Source: Miltoncostaea sp036826475
GTDB taxonomy: Bacteria > Actinomycetota > Thermoleophilia > Miltoncostaeales > Miltoncostaeaceae
DNA: 64,000 nucleotides
Assembly (NCBI GenBank): GCA_036826475.1
Contig: DAISWG010000011.1
Location: 10,629 to 74,628, forward strand
Direction of reading: 5' to 3'
The notes beneath the pieces are model-generated. The model was not told the DNA's origin and searched no databases. It was given only the letters and a program-made list of their open reading frames with translations. Positions 1-8,160 of this stretch are shown piece after piece (within the stretch, counting starts at the first letter, position 1; each line of letters starts with the position of its first letter). The position numbers were made by a program, and so were the translations under genes.

Positions 1-1
1 G

Positions 2-1048
2 TTCGAGCCGGTCGAGCGGGACGGGGCCATCTACGGACGCGGATCCGCGGACACGAAGGCGAACATCGTCGCCCACCTCGGCGCGCTGCGCGCATGGGAG
101 GGCCGGCCGCCCGTCGGCATCAAGGTCGTGATCGAGGGGGCGGAGGAGATCGGCGGCGGCGCCCTCACGACGTACCCCGCGTCCGACCCGGACCTCTTCG
201 CCGCGGACGTCATGATCATCGGCGACATGGGGAGCGTGCGCCCCGGCGTGCCGACGCTGACGGTCGCGCTGCGCGGGATGGCGAACGTGACGGTGGAGGC
301 GCGGACGCTCGCCTCCGCGAAGCACAGCGGGCAGTACGGCGGCGCCGCGCCCGACGCGCTCCTCGCCCTCATCCGCGCGATCTCGACGCTGCACGACGAC
401 CGGGGCGACGTCGCCGTCGCCGGGCTGCGCCGCACGGAGTGGACGGGCGGCGGGATCTCGGAGGCGGAGTTCCGCGAGCTGGCCGAGGTCGTCGACGGCC
501 AGCCGCTGATCGGCAGCGGCGGGCTCGGCTCCCGCGTCTGGACGGGGCCGGCGATCACCGTCATCGGGATCGACGCGCCCAGCGTCGACGGGGCGGTCAA
601 CGCCGTCTCGCCCCACGCGCGGGCGACGCTGAACGTGCGGGTCCACCCGGAGCAGGACGCCGCGGAGGCGCAGCAGGCGGTGATCCGGCACCTGACGGGG
701 CTGCGGCCGTTCGGGATCGAGATCTCGGTCCACCCGGGGCCGACGGGCAACGGGTTCGCGGCCCGCACCGACAGCGTCGCGTACGAGGCCGCCCGGGCCT
801 CGTGGTCGCTGGCGTGGGGCGCCGAGGCCGTCACCGTGGGGGTCGGGGGGTCCATCCCGCTCGTCAACGCCCTCCAGGGGGCCGTGCCGGACGCCGACGT
901 CCTGCTGGTCGGCGCGACCGACGGGTACGCGAACATCCACGGCCCGGACGAACGGGTGCTGCTCGACGAGCTCGAGCGTGCGACCGTGGCCGAGGCCGAC
1001 TTCCTGGGCCGCTACGCCGAGGCGCACCGCCGGGCGCTCACGGCGTGA
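2..1048 (+). CDS. M20 family metallopeptidase, 5' end outside window
   Basis: The reading frame is open from the first bases of the window, so the start lies upstream; 348 residues are visible. The visible N-terminus carries the M20 metal-site motif GRGSADTKAN, followed by EGAEEIGGG with the catalytic and metal-binding acidic pair, an IIGDMG acidic ligand, and a late YANIHGPDERV segment with the last histidine ligand. A dimerisation (lid) domain lies between about residues 190 and 290. M20 enzymes are zinc/cobalt dipeptidases, carboxypeptidases or deacylases. The stop codon overlaps the GTG start of an AbgT-type transporter, so the natural partner is uptake of a dipeptide-like substrate such as p-aminobenzoyl-glutamate, although the exact substrate cannot be read from sequence. 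Confidence 0.9.
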   Translation, partial: FEPVERDGAIYGRGSADTKANIVAHLGALRAWEGRPPVGIKVVIEGAEEIGGGALTTYPASDPDLFAADVMIIGDMGSVRPGVPTLTVALRGMANVTVEARTLASAKHSGQYGGAAPDALLALIRAISTLHDDRGDVAVAGLRRTEWTGGGISEAEFRELAEVVDGQPLIGSGGLGSRVWTGPAITVIGIDAPSVDGAVNAVSPHARATLNVRVHPEQDAAEAQQAVIRHLTGLRPFGIEISVHPGPTGNGFAARTDSVAYEAARASWSLAWGAEAVTVGVGGSIPLVNALQGAVPDADVLLVGATDGYANIHGPDERVLLDELERATVAEADFLGRYAEAHRRALTA

Positions 1049-2721
1049 GCGACACCCCGGGCGACGCTCCGGCGCAGGCCGCCCGGCGGGGGCTGCTGGA
1101 ACGCTCGCTCGACGCCGTCGAGCGCGTCGGCAACGCCGTGCCCCACCCGGCGATCATGTTCCTGGCGCTCTGCGGGATCGTCATCGTCCTCTCGCAGGTC
1201 CTGTACTGGGCGGACGTGAGCGCGACCTACGAGGTGGTGAAACCACCGCCGCAGGCCCTCGAGCAGGACTACATCGGGGGGTCGGTCGCCCCGGTGCAGG
1301 TCCTGCCGCCCGAGCCCGCGGACGCCTCCGCCTACGAGGTCCAGACCGAGACGGCGGAGGTGCAGGGACTCCTCACGGTCGACGGCGTCCGATTCCTGTT
1401 CACCTCGTTCGTCAGCAACTTCATGGGCTTCACGGCGATGGGGATCATCCTCATCGTGATGATCGGCGTGGGCCTCGCGGAAGCCGCCGGCCTGATCTCG
1501 GCGCTCATCCACAAGCTGGTGGCGGTGTCCAGCGTGGGGGCGCTGACCTACATCATCGCGTTCCTCGGGGTGCTGTCGAGCATCGCGTCGGACGCCGGCT
1601 ACCTCGTGCTGATCCCCCTGGGCGCGGTCGCCTTCAGGACCGTCGGCCGACACCCGCTGGCCGGCATCGCCGTCGCCTTCGCGGGGGTCGCGGGGGGGTT
1701 CGGCGTGAACCTGCTGATCACCCCGACGGACGCGATCCTGACGGAGATCACGAACGAGTCGATCCAGCTGGTCGACCCGACCGGCTCGATCGACCTGACC
1801 GCGAACCTCTACTTCGGGATCGGCTCGACGATCCTCATCACCGTCCTCGTCGCGCTCGTCACCACGCGCCTCGTCGAGCCGCGGCTGGGCGTCTACGACG
1901 CGACCCACGCCCCCGCCCCGGGGGAGGGCATCCAGGACCCGGACGACACCCCGGAGGTCTCGGAGGCGCAGCAGGCGCGCGGCCTGCGCTGGGCCGTGAT
2001 CGGCCTGCTCGTCTTCTTCGCCGGGATCGCGGCGCTGACGGCGCCCCCGGGAGCCCCGCTGCGGGACCCCGTCACCGGCGACGTCATCGGGACGTCGCCG
2101 TTCATGGACAGCCTCATCGTCATCATCGCGCTCGCCTTCCTCGTGGCCGGCGCCTGCTACGGACGCGGCGCCGGGACCATCCGGACCACCAACGCGGCGA
2201 TCGAGGCGATCACCAAGTCGTGGAGCACCCTCGCGGGCCTGCTGCTGCTCTTCCTGCTGATCGCGCAGTTCATCGCGTACTTCAACTACTCGAACATGGC
2301 CCAGGTGGCGGCCGTGAAGCTCGGTGACACCATCGAGCGGTCGAACATCGCCGACGTCTGGCTGCTGCTCGTGATGATCGGGATCACGCTGGCGATCGGG
2401 ATCATCATCCCGCAGGCCATCGCCAAATGGGCGCTGCTCGCGCCGATCTTCATCCCGCTCTGCCTGCGCCTGGGGATCGAGCCGCAGACGGCGCTCGCCG
2501 CGTATCGCGTCGCGGACTCGCCGATGAACATCTTCACGCCGATCATGGCGTACTTCCCGCTGATCGTCGTGTTCGCCGCCCGCTACGACCGCCGGTCGGG
2601 GATCGGGACCGTGATCGCCCTGATGCTGCCCTACACCATCGCCCTGATCCTGGTGTGGACGGCATTCTTCATCGCATGGTGGGCCCTCGGGATCCCGCTC
2701 GGGCCGGGTGCCCCGGCCTGA
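1045..2721 (+). CDS. AbgT family transporter
   Basis: A 558-residue polytopic membrane protein of the AbgT family (p-aminobenzoyl-glutamate importers; some members export sulfonamides). The N-terminus reads SDTPGDAPAQAARRG, followed by a cytoplasmic segment RVGNAVPHPAIMF typical of the family and about a dozen hydrophobic helices. The periplasmic insertion around residues 65-110 and the motif DSPMNIFTPIMAYFPL near the C-terminus also fit AbgT. The GTG start overlaps the TGA of the peptidase gene (GTGA), indicating translational coupling; the same frame is open much further upstream, but that part is antisense or out-of-frame noise over the peptidase. The peptidase plus transporter arrangement resembles E. 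coli abgAB-abgT in logic. Confidence 0.9.
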   Translation: MSDTPGDAPAQAARRGLLERSLDAVERVGNAVPHPAIMFLALCGIVIVLSQVLYWADVSATYEVVKPPPQALEQDYIGGSVAPVQVLPPEPADASAYEVQTETAEVQGLLTVDGVRFLFTSFVSNFMGFTAMGIILIVMIGVGLAEAAGLISALIHKLVAVSSVGALTYIIAFLGVLSSIASDAGYLVLIPLGAVAFRTVGRHPLAGIAVAFAGVAGGFGVNLLITPTDAILTEITNESIQLVDPTGSIDLTANLYFGIGSTILITVLVALVTTRLVEPRLGVYDATHAPAPGEGIQDPDDTPEVSEAQQARGLRWAVIGLLVFFAGIAALTAPPGAPLRDPVTGDVIGTSPFMDSLIVIIALAFLVAGACYGRGAGTIRTTNAAIEAITKSWSTLAGLLLLFLLIAQFIAYFNYSNMAQVAAVKLGDTIERSNIADVWLLLVMIGITLAIGIIIPQAIAKWALLAPIFIPLCLRLGIEPQTALAAYRVADSPMNIFTPIMAYFPLIVVFAARYDRRSGIGTVIALMLPYTIALILVWTAFFIAWWALGIPLGPGAPA

Positions 2722-2730
2722 CGGCGGGCA

Positions 2731-3936
2731 TCACGGCATGGGGCTCACCCGGAGCGGCGCGCCGGCGTCGAGGGCCCCCTCCCCCGGCTCGACCCAGGCC
2801 AGCACGCGGGCCCCGGCGAGCGACCCCATCTGCGCCGGGCCCTGCCGCCCCAGCGGTGTCAGCCCGAGCGGGCCCTCCGTGCAGCGGACGAAGGCGGTCG
2901 CCCGCGGGTGACGCCGGTGCGGCACCGCGAGCCGCGCCATCCGCGTCCAGTCCTCGCGCACGCCGAGGACGGCCCGCCCGAGCACGTGGAAGGCCACGGC
3001 CGCCGCGGCGGGGTTGCCGGGCAGCGCGAGGATCACGGTGGAGCCGTGCACCGCGATCCCGGCCGGGTGCCCCGGCCGCATCGCGACGCCGCGGAGGGCC
3101 CAGCGGGCCCCGAGCCGCGCGAGGGCGGTGCCCACGTGGTCGTGCAGCCCCACGGAAATGCCGCCGACGGTCACGAGCACGTCCGGTCCGTCCTCCAGCA
3201 GGGCGGCGAGCCCCGCCCGGGTGGCGGCGGGATCGTCGGGGACGTGGGCGTGCCCGCCCACCAGCGCGCCGGCGGCGGCCACCTGGGCGGCGAGGCCCGC
3301 CAGGTTCGACTCGACCCGGCAGCCCCGGGGCACGGGCACCCCCGGCGCCACCAGCTCGTCGCCGGTGGTCGCGAACGCCACCCGGGGGCGGCGCAGGCAG
3401 TGGGCGCCGGCGTGGCCGGCCGCGGCGATCACCCCAACCTCGTGGGCGGCCACCACGGTCCCGGCGCCGAGCAGGCGCTCGCCGGCGCACACGTCGTCGC
3501 CGCGCGGGCGCACGTGGGCGCCGGGCGCGACCGGCGACTCGACCACCACCCGGTCGCCGGCGTCCAGGGCGTCCTCGATCGGCACGACGGCGTCGGCGCC
3601 GGACGGCAGCTCCCCGCCGGTGGAGATGCGGAACGCCTCGCCGGGGCGCAGGCCGCGGCCGGGGACGTGCCCCGCCGCGCTCTCGCCCGCCACGCGCAGC
3701 GGGCCCGGGGCGTCCGCGGCGCGGACCGCCCAGCCGTCCATCGCCGAGGCCGCGGCGGCGGGCACGTCGTGGCGTGCCACGACCGGCGCCGCCAGGCGCC
3801 GGCCGGCGACGTGCGCCAGCGGCACCCACTCCGCCGCCCCGCCGCCCGCGAGCGTGCGCGCCCGCAGCAGCGCCTCGCGGGCCGACAGCGCCGGGCGCCC
3901 GGCGGGCGCCCCGCGTCGCTCCGGCTGTCGGAGCAG
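2731..3936 (-). CDS. moeA: Molybdopterin molybdenumtransferase MoeA
   Basis: MoeA inserts molybdate into adenylylated molybdopterin, a step needed for the bis-MGD cofactor of NarG encoded upstream. Visible motifs are SAMDGWAVRA, TTGDELVAPG, GGISVG, MRPGHPAG and LALPGNPAAA, in the family order, about 400 residues in total. It is the last gene of the nar operon and is convergent with the AbgT gene, only 9 bp apart. The start is unclear: homology begins at the helix LSAREALL, but the frame holds no ATG, GTG or TTG upstream of GTG 3825, which would remove that helix. A CTG at 3936, right after the narK stop, is used here provisionally. A sequencing error or a true non-canonical start are both possible. 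Confidence 0.85.
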   Translation of the reverse strand: MLRQPERRGAPAGRPALSAREALLRARTLAGGGAAEWVPLAHVAGRRLAAPVVARHDVPAAAASAMDGWAVRAADAPGPLRVAGESAAGHVPGRGLRPGEAFRISTGGELPSGADAVVPIEDALDAGDRVVVESPVAPGAHVRPRGDDVCAGERLLGAGTVVAAHEVGVIAAAGHAGAHCLRRPRVAFATTGDELVAPGVPVPRGCRVESNLAGLAAQVAAAGALVGGHAHVPDDPAATRAGLAALLEDGPDVLVTVGGISVGLHDHVGTALARLGARWALRGVAMRPGHPAGIAVHGSTVILALPGNPAAAAVAFHVLGRAVLGVREDWTRMARLAVPHRRHPRATAFVRCTEGPLGLTPLGRQGPAQMGSLAGARVLAWVEPGEGALDAGAPLRVSPMP

Positions 3937-3938
3937 GC

Positions 3939-5150
3939 CTAGCGTCGCGCCACCAGGGCGTCGCCGGCCTGCACGCGCTCGCGGCCGCGGCTCATGATCT
4001 GGAGCACGATCAGCGCGGCCACGGCGGTCACCGCGAGCAGCAGGAACCCCAGCGTGTAATCGCCGGTCGTGGATTTCACGAACGCCATGACGAGCGGGGG
4101 GAAGAACCCGCCGAGCCCGCCGGCCGCGCCCACCACGCCGGTGACCGCGCCGACCTCGTCGGGGAAGTCGTGCGCCACGGCCTTGAAGACGGCGCCGGTG
4201 CCCAGCCCGAACGCGGCGGCCAGGGTCAGGGCGAGGATGGTGAGCGGCACCATCTGGTCGTAGAAGGGGGCGAGCAGCGCGGCCAGCACCGCCGTGGCCG
4301 CGAACGAGATCCGCAGGATGGCGTCCGCGCCGACGCGGTCGGCGAGCCACCCGCCGATGGGACGCGCGATGACGGCCACCAGGGCGAACCCGGCGGCGCG
4401 CGCCGCGGCGTCCGGCTTGTCGAGGCCGTGCACGCCGTGCAGCAGCTTCGGCAGGTACGCGAACATCGCGACGAAGCCGCCGAAGACGAGGAAGTAGTAG
4501 AAGGTCGGCGCCCAGGCGGCGGGCCGGTCGCGGAACACCCGCAGCGGGGCGAGCATGCCGCCGCGGAGCGGCTTGCGGGCCACCGGGGCGTCGCGGGCCA
4601 GGATCCAGAACGCGACCGCCATCGCCGCGACCAGGCAGATCGCCACGACGAACGGCGCGGTGAGCCCCCAGCGGTCCACGATCCGCGGCGCGGTCAGGCC
4701 CGCCAGGACGGTCCCGCCCATGCCCATGCCGTAGATGCCCAGCGCGGCGCCCTGACGGGCGCGCGGGTACCACTTGCTCACGAACGGCACGCCCACGGCG
4801 AAGGCGGCGCCGGCGAAGCCGAGGAAGAACCCGAACACGACGATGGCCGCGAACGACTCGTGCCAGATCGCGAGGGCCGTCAGGGGGACGATGGTGAAGG
4901 CCATCAGCCCGGTGAAGACGGTGCGGGCCCCGAGCGCGTCGGTCAGGACGCCGAGGGGGATCCGCATGAGCGAGCCCATGAGGACGGGGACGGCGATGAC
5001 GACGGCCAGCTGGACCTCGGAGAGCCCGAGCGCGTCCTGCAGGTCGGGGCCGAGTGGACCGAGCATGGCCCAGGCGTAGAACGAGACCGTGAACGCCAGC
5101 GTCCCCAGGGCGAGCGCCCTGGTGTTGCCCCTCGGCTCGAAGGTGGACAC
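3939..5150 (-). CDS. narK: Nitrate/nitrite MFS transporter NarK-type
   Basis: A 403-residue major facilitator with about 12 transmembrane helices, placed between narI and moeA on the same strand. The N-terminal EPRGNTRALALGTLAF, the loop MRIPLGVLTDALGARTVF (motif A) and the segment FVSKWYPRARQGAALGIYG fit the nitrate/nitrite porter branch. It should bring nitrate in and/or export nitrite for the reductase encoded upstream. The GTG start at 5150 is preceded by a strong AGAGGAGG ribosome site, 12 bp after the narI stop. The 3' end abuts or overlaps the probable beginning of moeA. Confidence 0.9.
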   Translation of the reverse strand: MSTFEPRGNTRALALGTLAFTVSFYAWAMLGPLGPDLQDALGLSEVQLAVVIAVPVLMGSLMRIPLGVLTDALGARTVFTGLMAFTIVPLTALAIWHESFAAIVVFGFFLGFAGAAFAVGVPFVSKWYPRARQGAALGIYGMGMGGTVLAGLTAPRIVDRWGLTAPFVVAICLVAAMAVAFWILARDAPVARKPLRGGMLAPLRVFRDRPAAWAPTFYYFLVFGGFVAMFAYLPKLLHGVHGLDKPDAAARAAGFALVAVIARPIGGWLADRVGADAILRISFAATAVLAALLAPFYDQMVPLTILALTLAAAFGLGTGAVFKAVAHDFPDEVGAVTGVVGAAGGLGGFFPPLVMAFVKSTTGDYTLGFLLLAVTAVAALIVLQIMSRGRERVQAGDALVARR

Positions 5151-5162
5151 GGCTGCCTCCTC

Positions 5163-5882
5163 TCAGGCGGCGGCCCGCGGCCGGGGCTCGCCGGGGTCCC
5201 CGGCGCGGCGCGAGCGGTACAGGACGTGGCTTCCGCCCAGGTAGCCGAGCGGCACGCTCCAGGCGTGGACGAGGCGGCTGAACGGCCACACGGCGAACAG
5301 CAGCCAGGCCGTGGCCGCGTGGACCCGGTAGACGAGCGGCGCGCCGGCGATGAGGGACGTGTCGGGGTCGAGGGTGAACAGCCCCCGGAACCACGGGGCG
5401 ACCGTCTCCCGGTAGTCGTAGCCGCCGCCGAGCAGGTTCTCCCCCACGGTGGCGTACATGCCGGTGACGAGCATCACGCCGAGCAGCAGGTAGGTCAGGC
5501 GGTCCATCCGGGTGGTGGTGGCGCGCACCCGGCCGTCGGACGCCCGCCGTGCGACCAGCAGGACGAACCCGGCGAGCATGACCAGGCCCGACACGGTCCC
5601 CGCCGTCACCGAGACCGCGTGGTAGGCGTCCTCCGACACGCCGACCCGGTCGGTGAGCGACGCCGGCACCAACAGCCCGAGCACGTGGCCGCCCAGCACC
5701 GCGAGCAGCCCCAGGTGGAAGAGCAGGACGCCCAGGCGCAGCCGCCGGCTCTCGAGCAGCTGGGTCGAGCGGGTCGTCCAGCCGAACTGGTCGTGGCGGT
5801 AGCGCCACACGTGGCCCACCACGAACACGGTCATCGAGACGTAGGGCAGGACGATCCAGAGCAGCAGCTCGGTGCGGCTCAC
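5163..5882 (-). CDS. narI: Respiratory nitrate reductase gamma subunit NarI
   Basis: A 239-residue, five-helix membrane cytochrome b that takes electrons from quinol and passes them to NarH. The two pairs of haem-ligand histidines are visible: LFHLGLLAVLGGH in the second helix region and VHAATAWLL plus RLVHAWSVPL near the C-terminus. The GTG start overlaps the narJ stop (GTGA), so translation is coupled. Its length matches NarI proteins of about 225-245 residues. Confidence 0.95.
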   Translation of the reverse strand: MSRTELLLWIVLPYVSMTVFVVGHVWRYRHDQFGWTTRSTQLLESRRLRLGVLLFHLGLLAVLGGHVLGLLVPASLTDRVGVSEDAYHAVSVTAGTVSGLVMLAGFVLLVARRASDGRVRATTTRMDRLTYLLLGVMLVTGMYATVGENLLGGGYDYRETVAPWFRGLFTLDPDTSLIAGAPLVYRVHAATAWLLFAVWPFSRLVHAWSVPLGYLGGSHVLYRSRRAGDPGEPRPRAAA

Positions 5883-6532
5883 CGGGCACCCCCTCCGCCG
5901 CCGCCCGCGCACGCGGGCGAGGCCGGCGGGGCGGCCGGGGGCATCACCTCGGGCGGCGCGAAGGGCTCGAGCCCCACCGACTCGCCGGGCGGGCCCTCCC
6001 TGGCGAGCCGCCGCACCTCGGCGCGCCCGTCGTCGTCGAGCCCGGGCAGCCGCGCGCAGAGCGCCCCGAGCAGGGCCGCCCACGGGCTCTCGGCCCGCTC
6101 GAGGGCGAGCCGCAGCAGCTCGATGGTGGGCCGGTGGTCGGCGAGCAGCGCGGCGCCGGCCTGCGGGTCGAGGGCGGCGAACTCGAGCATCACCGGGAGG
6201 TGGTCGGGGAGCTCCGGGCCGTCGAGCCCGAACCCGGCGTCCTCGTAGCGGCGGCGCAGCGCGACCAGGGCGAGCCCGCGCTGCCGGCGGTCCCCGTGCG
6301 TGAAGTACGTCATGTCCAGGCTCGTGCGGCGCGACAGGTCGAACGTCTCGACGTACCGGCGCCGCAGCGCGCCGGCGGGCTCGCGCGCCCACCAGTCCAT
6401 GAAGGCGACGAGCGCCTCGCGGCCGGGGCCGTCCGGCAGGCCGCGCGCCTCGCGGGCGACGGCGGCGCGGTCGGCCATCAGATCGTCGTCGGGGTAGCTG
6501 AGGCCGGCGGCGATGAGCGGGAGGGCGTTCAC
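5879..6532 (-). CDS. narJ: Nitrate reductase assembly chaperone NarJ
   Basis: A 217-residue helical protein of the NarJ/TorD chaperone family, needed for cofactor insertion into NarG and its docking on NarI. The typical segments GLSYPDDDLM near the N-terminus, YVETFDLSRRTSLDMTYF, and HLPVMLEFAA are all present. The GTG start overlaps the narH stop (GTGA) and the stop overlaps narI. The C-terminus is proline/glycine-rich (GGGGGG near the end), a low-complexity tail that is not part of the conserved fold. Confidence 0.95.
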   Translation of the reverse strand: MNALPLIAAGLSYPDDDLMADRAAVAREARGLPDGPGREALVAFMDWWAREPAGALRRRYVETFDLSRRTSLDMTYFTHGDRRQRGLALVALRRRYEDAGFGLDGPELPDHLPVMLEFAALDPQAGAALLADHRPTIELLRLALERAESPWAALLGALCARLPGLDDDGRAEVRRLAREGPPGESVGLEPFAPPEVMPPAAPPASPACAGGGGGGAR

Positions 6533-8160
6533 GACGCCGCCCCCGGGACGGGTGCGCCGTTCCCGCACCCGCATGCGCCGCCGCCGCATGCGCCCCCGCC
6601 GGCCTGCGCCCGCACGGCCGGCTCGGGGCGGGGCGCCGGCGGCGCGGGATGGAACCCGCCGGCGCCGTCGTGGGCGGCGCCGTTCCCCGCCGCGGGCCCG
6701 CACCCACCCGGGCCGCCGGCGAAGTCCAGGCCGCACGCACCCTGCTGCGACGCGATCGCCCCCGCCAGCTCGGCGTGGGCGGTCGGGATCACGAACCGCT
6801 CGTCGTACTTCGCCAGCGCGAGCAGCCGGTACATCTCGTCCATGCCGGCCACGTCCATCCCCACGGACGCCGGCACCGAGGCGTCCGGCTCGCCGCCGAG
6901 CGACCGCTCGCGCATGTACCGCCGCATCGCGGCCAGGCGCTTCAGGACGCGCCGGACGACCTCGTCGTCGCCGGCCGCCAGCAGGTTGGACAGGTAGCGC
7001 ACCGGGATCCGGAGCCGGTCGATGGCCGGGAACACGTCGTCGGGGTCGGCGGTGCTCCCCTCGCCCTCGATCAGGCCCATCACGGGCGAGAGCGGCGGCA
7101 CGTACCAGACCATCGGCAGCGTCCGGTACTCGGGGTGCAGGGGCAGCGCCACCCGGTGCTTCACGGCCAGGGCGTGGACCGGCGAGCGGCGGGCGGCGTC
7201 GATCCAGTCGGCGGGGACGCCCGCGGCCTCGGCCTCGCGCCGGACCTCGGGGTCGTCGGGGTCCAGGAACACCTCGAGCTGGGCGTCCAGGAGGTCCGCG
7301 GGGTCCTCGACCGAGGCCGCCCGCTCCACGCGGTCGGCGTCGTAGAGGACGACGCCGAGGTACCGGATCCGGCCGACGCACGTCTCGGAGCAGATGGTCG
7401 GCATGCCCGCCTCGATGCGCGGATAGCAGAGGGTGCACTTCTCCGCCTTGCCGGACCGCCAGTTGAAGTAGACCTTCTTGTAGGGGCAGTTCGAGACGCA
7501 CATGCGCCAGCCCCGGCAGGCCTCCTGGTCGACCAGGACGATGCCGTCCTCCTCGCGCTTGTACATCGCGCCCGACGGGCACGCGGCCACGCACGAGGGG
7601 TTGAGGCAGTGCTCGCAGATCCGCGGCAGGTACATCATGAAGACGCGCTCGTACTCCATCCGCACGGCGTCCTCGATGCCGCGCAGGTTGGGGTCGGCCG
7701 GCGCGTGCTCGGGCGCGCCGGCGAGGTCGTCCTCCCAGTTGGGACCCCACTCGATCGCCATCGGCTCGCCGGTGATCGACGACACGGGACGGGCGACGGG
7801 CTGGTGCTCGGACGCGGGCGCGCTGGTCAGCGCGTCGTACTCGAACGTGAACGGCTCGTAGTAGTCGTCCAGCTCGGGCAGGTCGGGGTTGAAGAAGATG
7901 TTGAACAGCCGCCGCGAGCGGGATCCGCTCCTCAGGCCGAGGCGCCCCTTCCGGTCGAGGGCCCACCCGCCGTTCCAGGAGTCCTGGTCCTCCCACCGCT
8001 TCGGGTAGCCGACGCCCGGCTTGGTCTCGACGTCGTTGAACCACATGTACTCGGCGCCCTCGCGGTTCGTCCACACGTTCTTGCAGGTGACGCTGCACGT
8101 GTGGCAGCCGATGCACTTGTCGAGGTTCATCACCATCCCGATGTGCGCCCGGACGCGCAT
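6529..8160 (-). CDS. narH: Respiratory nitrate reductase beta subunit NarH
   Basis: A 543-residue iron-sulfur subunit that wires NarI to NarG. Cysteines C16, C19, C22 and C26 (CIGCHTCSVTC) are in the same positions as in E. coli NarH. CEHCLNPSCVAACP, CRGWRMCVSNCPYKK (the Trp-containing site of the 3Fe-4S cluster) and KCTLCYPRIEAG complete the four-cluster set. ATG overlaps the narG stop (ATGA). Unusual is the C-terminus: after the conserved fold comes a long low-complexity tail with several Cys residues in GGACGGGACGCGNG, which standard NarH proteins lack. Confidence 0.97.
   Translation of the reverse strand: MRVRAHIGMVMNLDKCIGCHTCSVTCKNVWTNREGAEYMWFNDVETKPGVGYPKRWEDQDSWNGGWALDRKGRLGLRSGSRSRRLFNIFFNPDLPELDDYYEPFTFEYDALTSAPASEHQPVARPVSSITGEPMAIEWGPNWEDDLAGAPEHAPADPNLRGIEDAVRMEYERVFMMYLPRICEHCLNPSCVAACPSGAMYKREEDGIVLVDQEACRGWRMCVSNCPYKKVYFNWRSGKAEKCTLCYPRIEAGMPTICSETCVGRIRYLGVVLYDADRVERAASVEDPADLLDAQLEVFLDPDDPEVRREAEAAGVPADWIDAARRSPVHALAVKHRVALPLHPEYRTLPMVWYVPPLSPVMGLIEGEGSTADPDDVFPAIDRLRIPVRYLSNLLAAGDDEVVRRVLKRLAAMRRYMRERSLGGEPDASVPASVGMDVAGMDEMYRLLALAKYDERFVIPTAHAELAGAIASQQGACGLDFAGGPGGCGPAAGNGAAHDGAGGFHPAPPAPRPEPAVRAQAGGGACGGGACGCGNGAPVPGAAS

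Noticed and set aside
94..1044. Upstream extension of the AbgT frame
   Set aside because: It overlaps the M20 peptidase completely, has R/G/A-rich noise composition, and the transporter homology begins right after GTG 1045.
2427..6248. 1273-codon plus-strand frame over moeA-narK-narI-narJ
   Set aside because: Shadow of the minus-strand nar operon; no recognisable domain.
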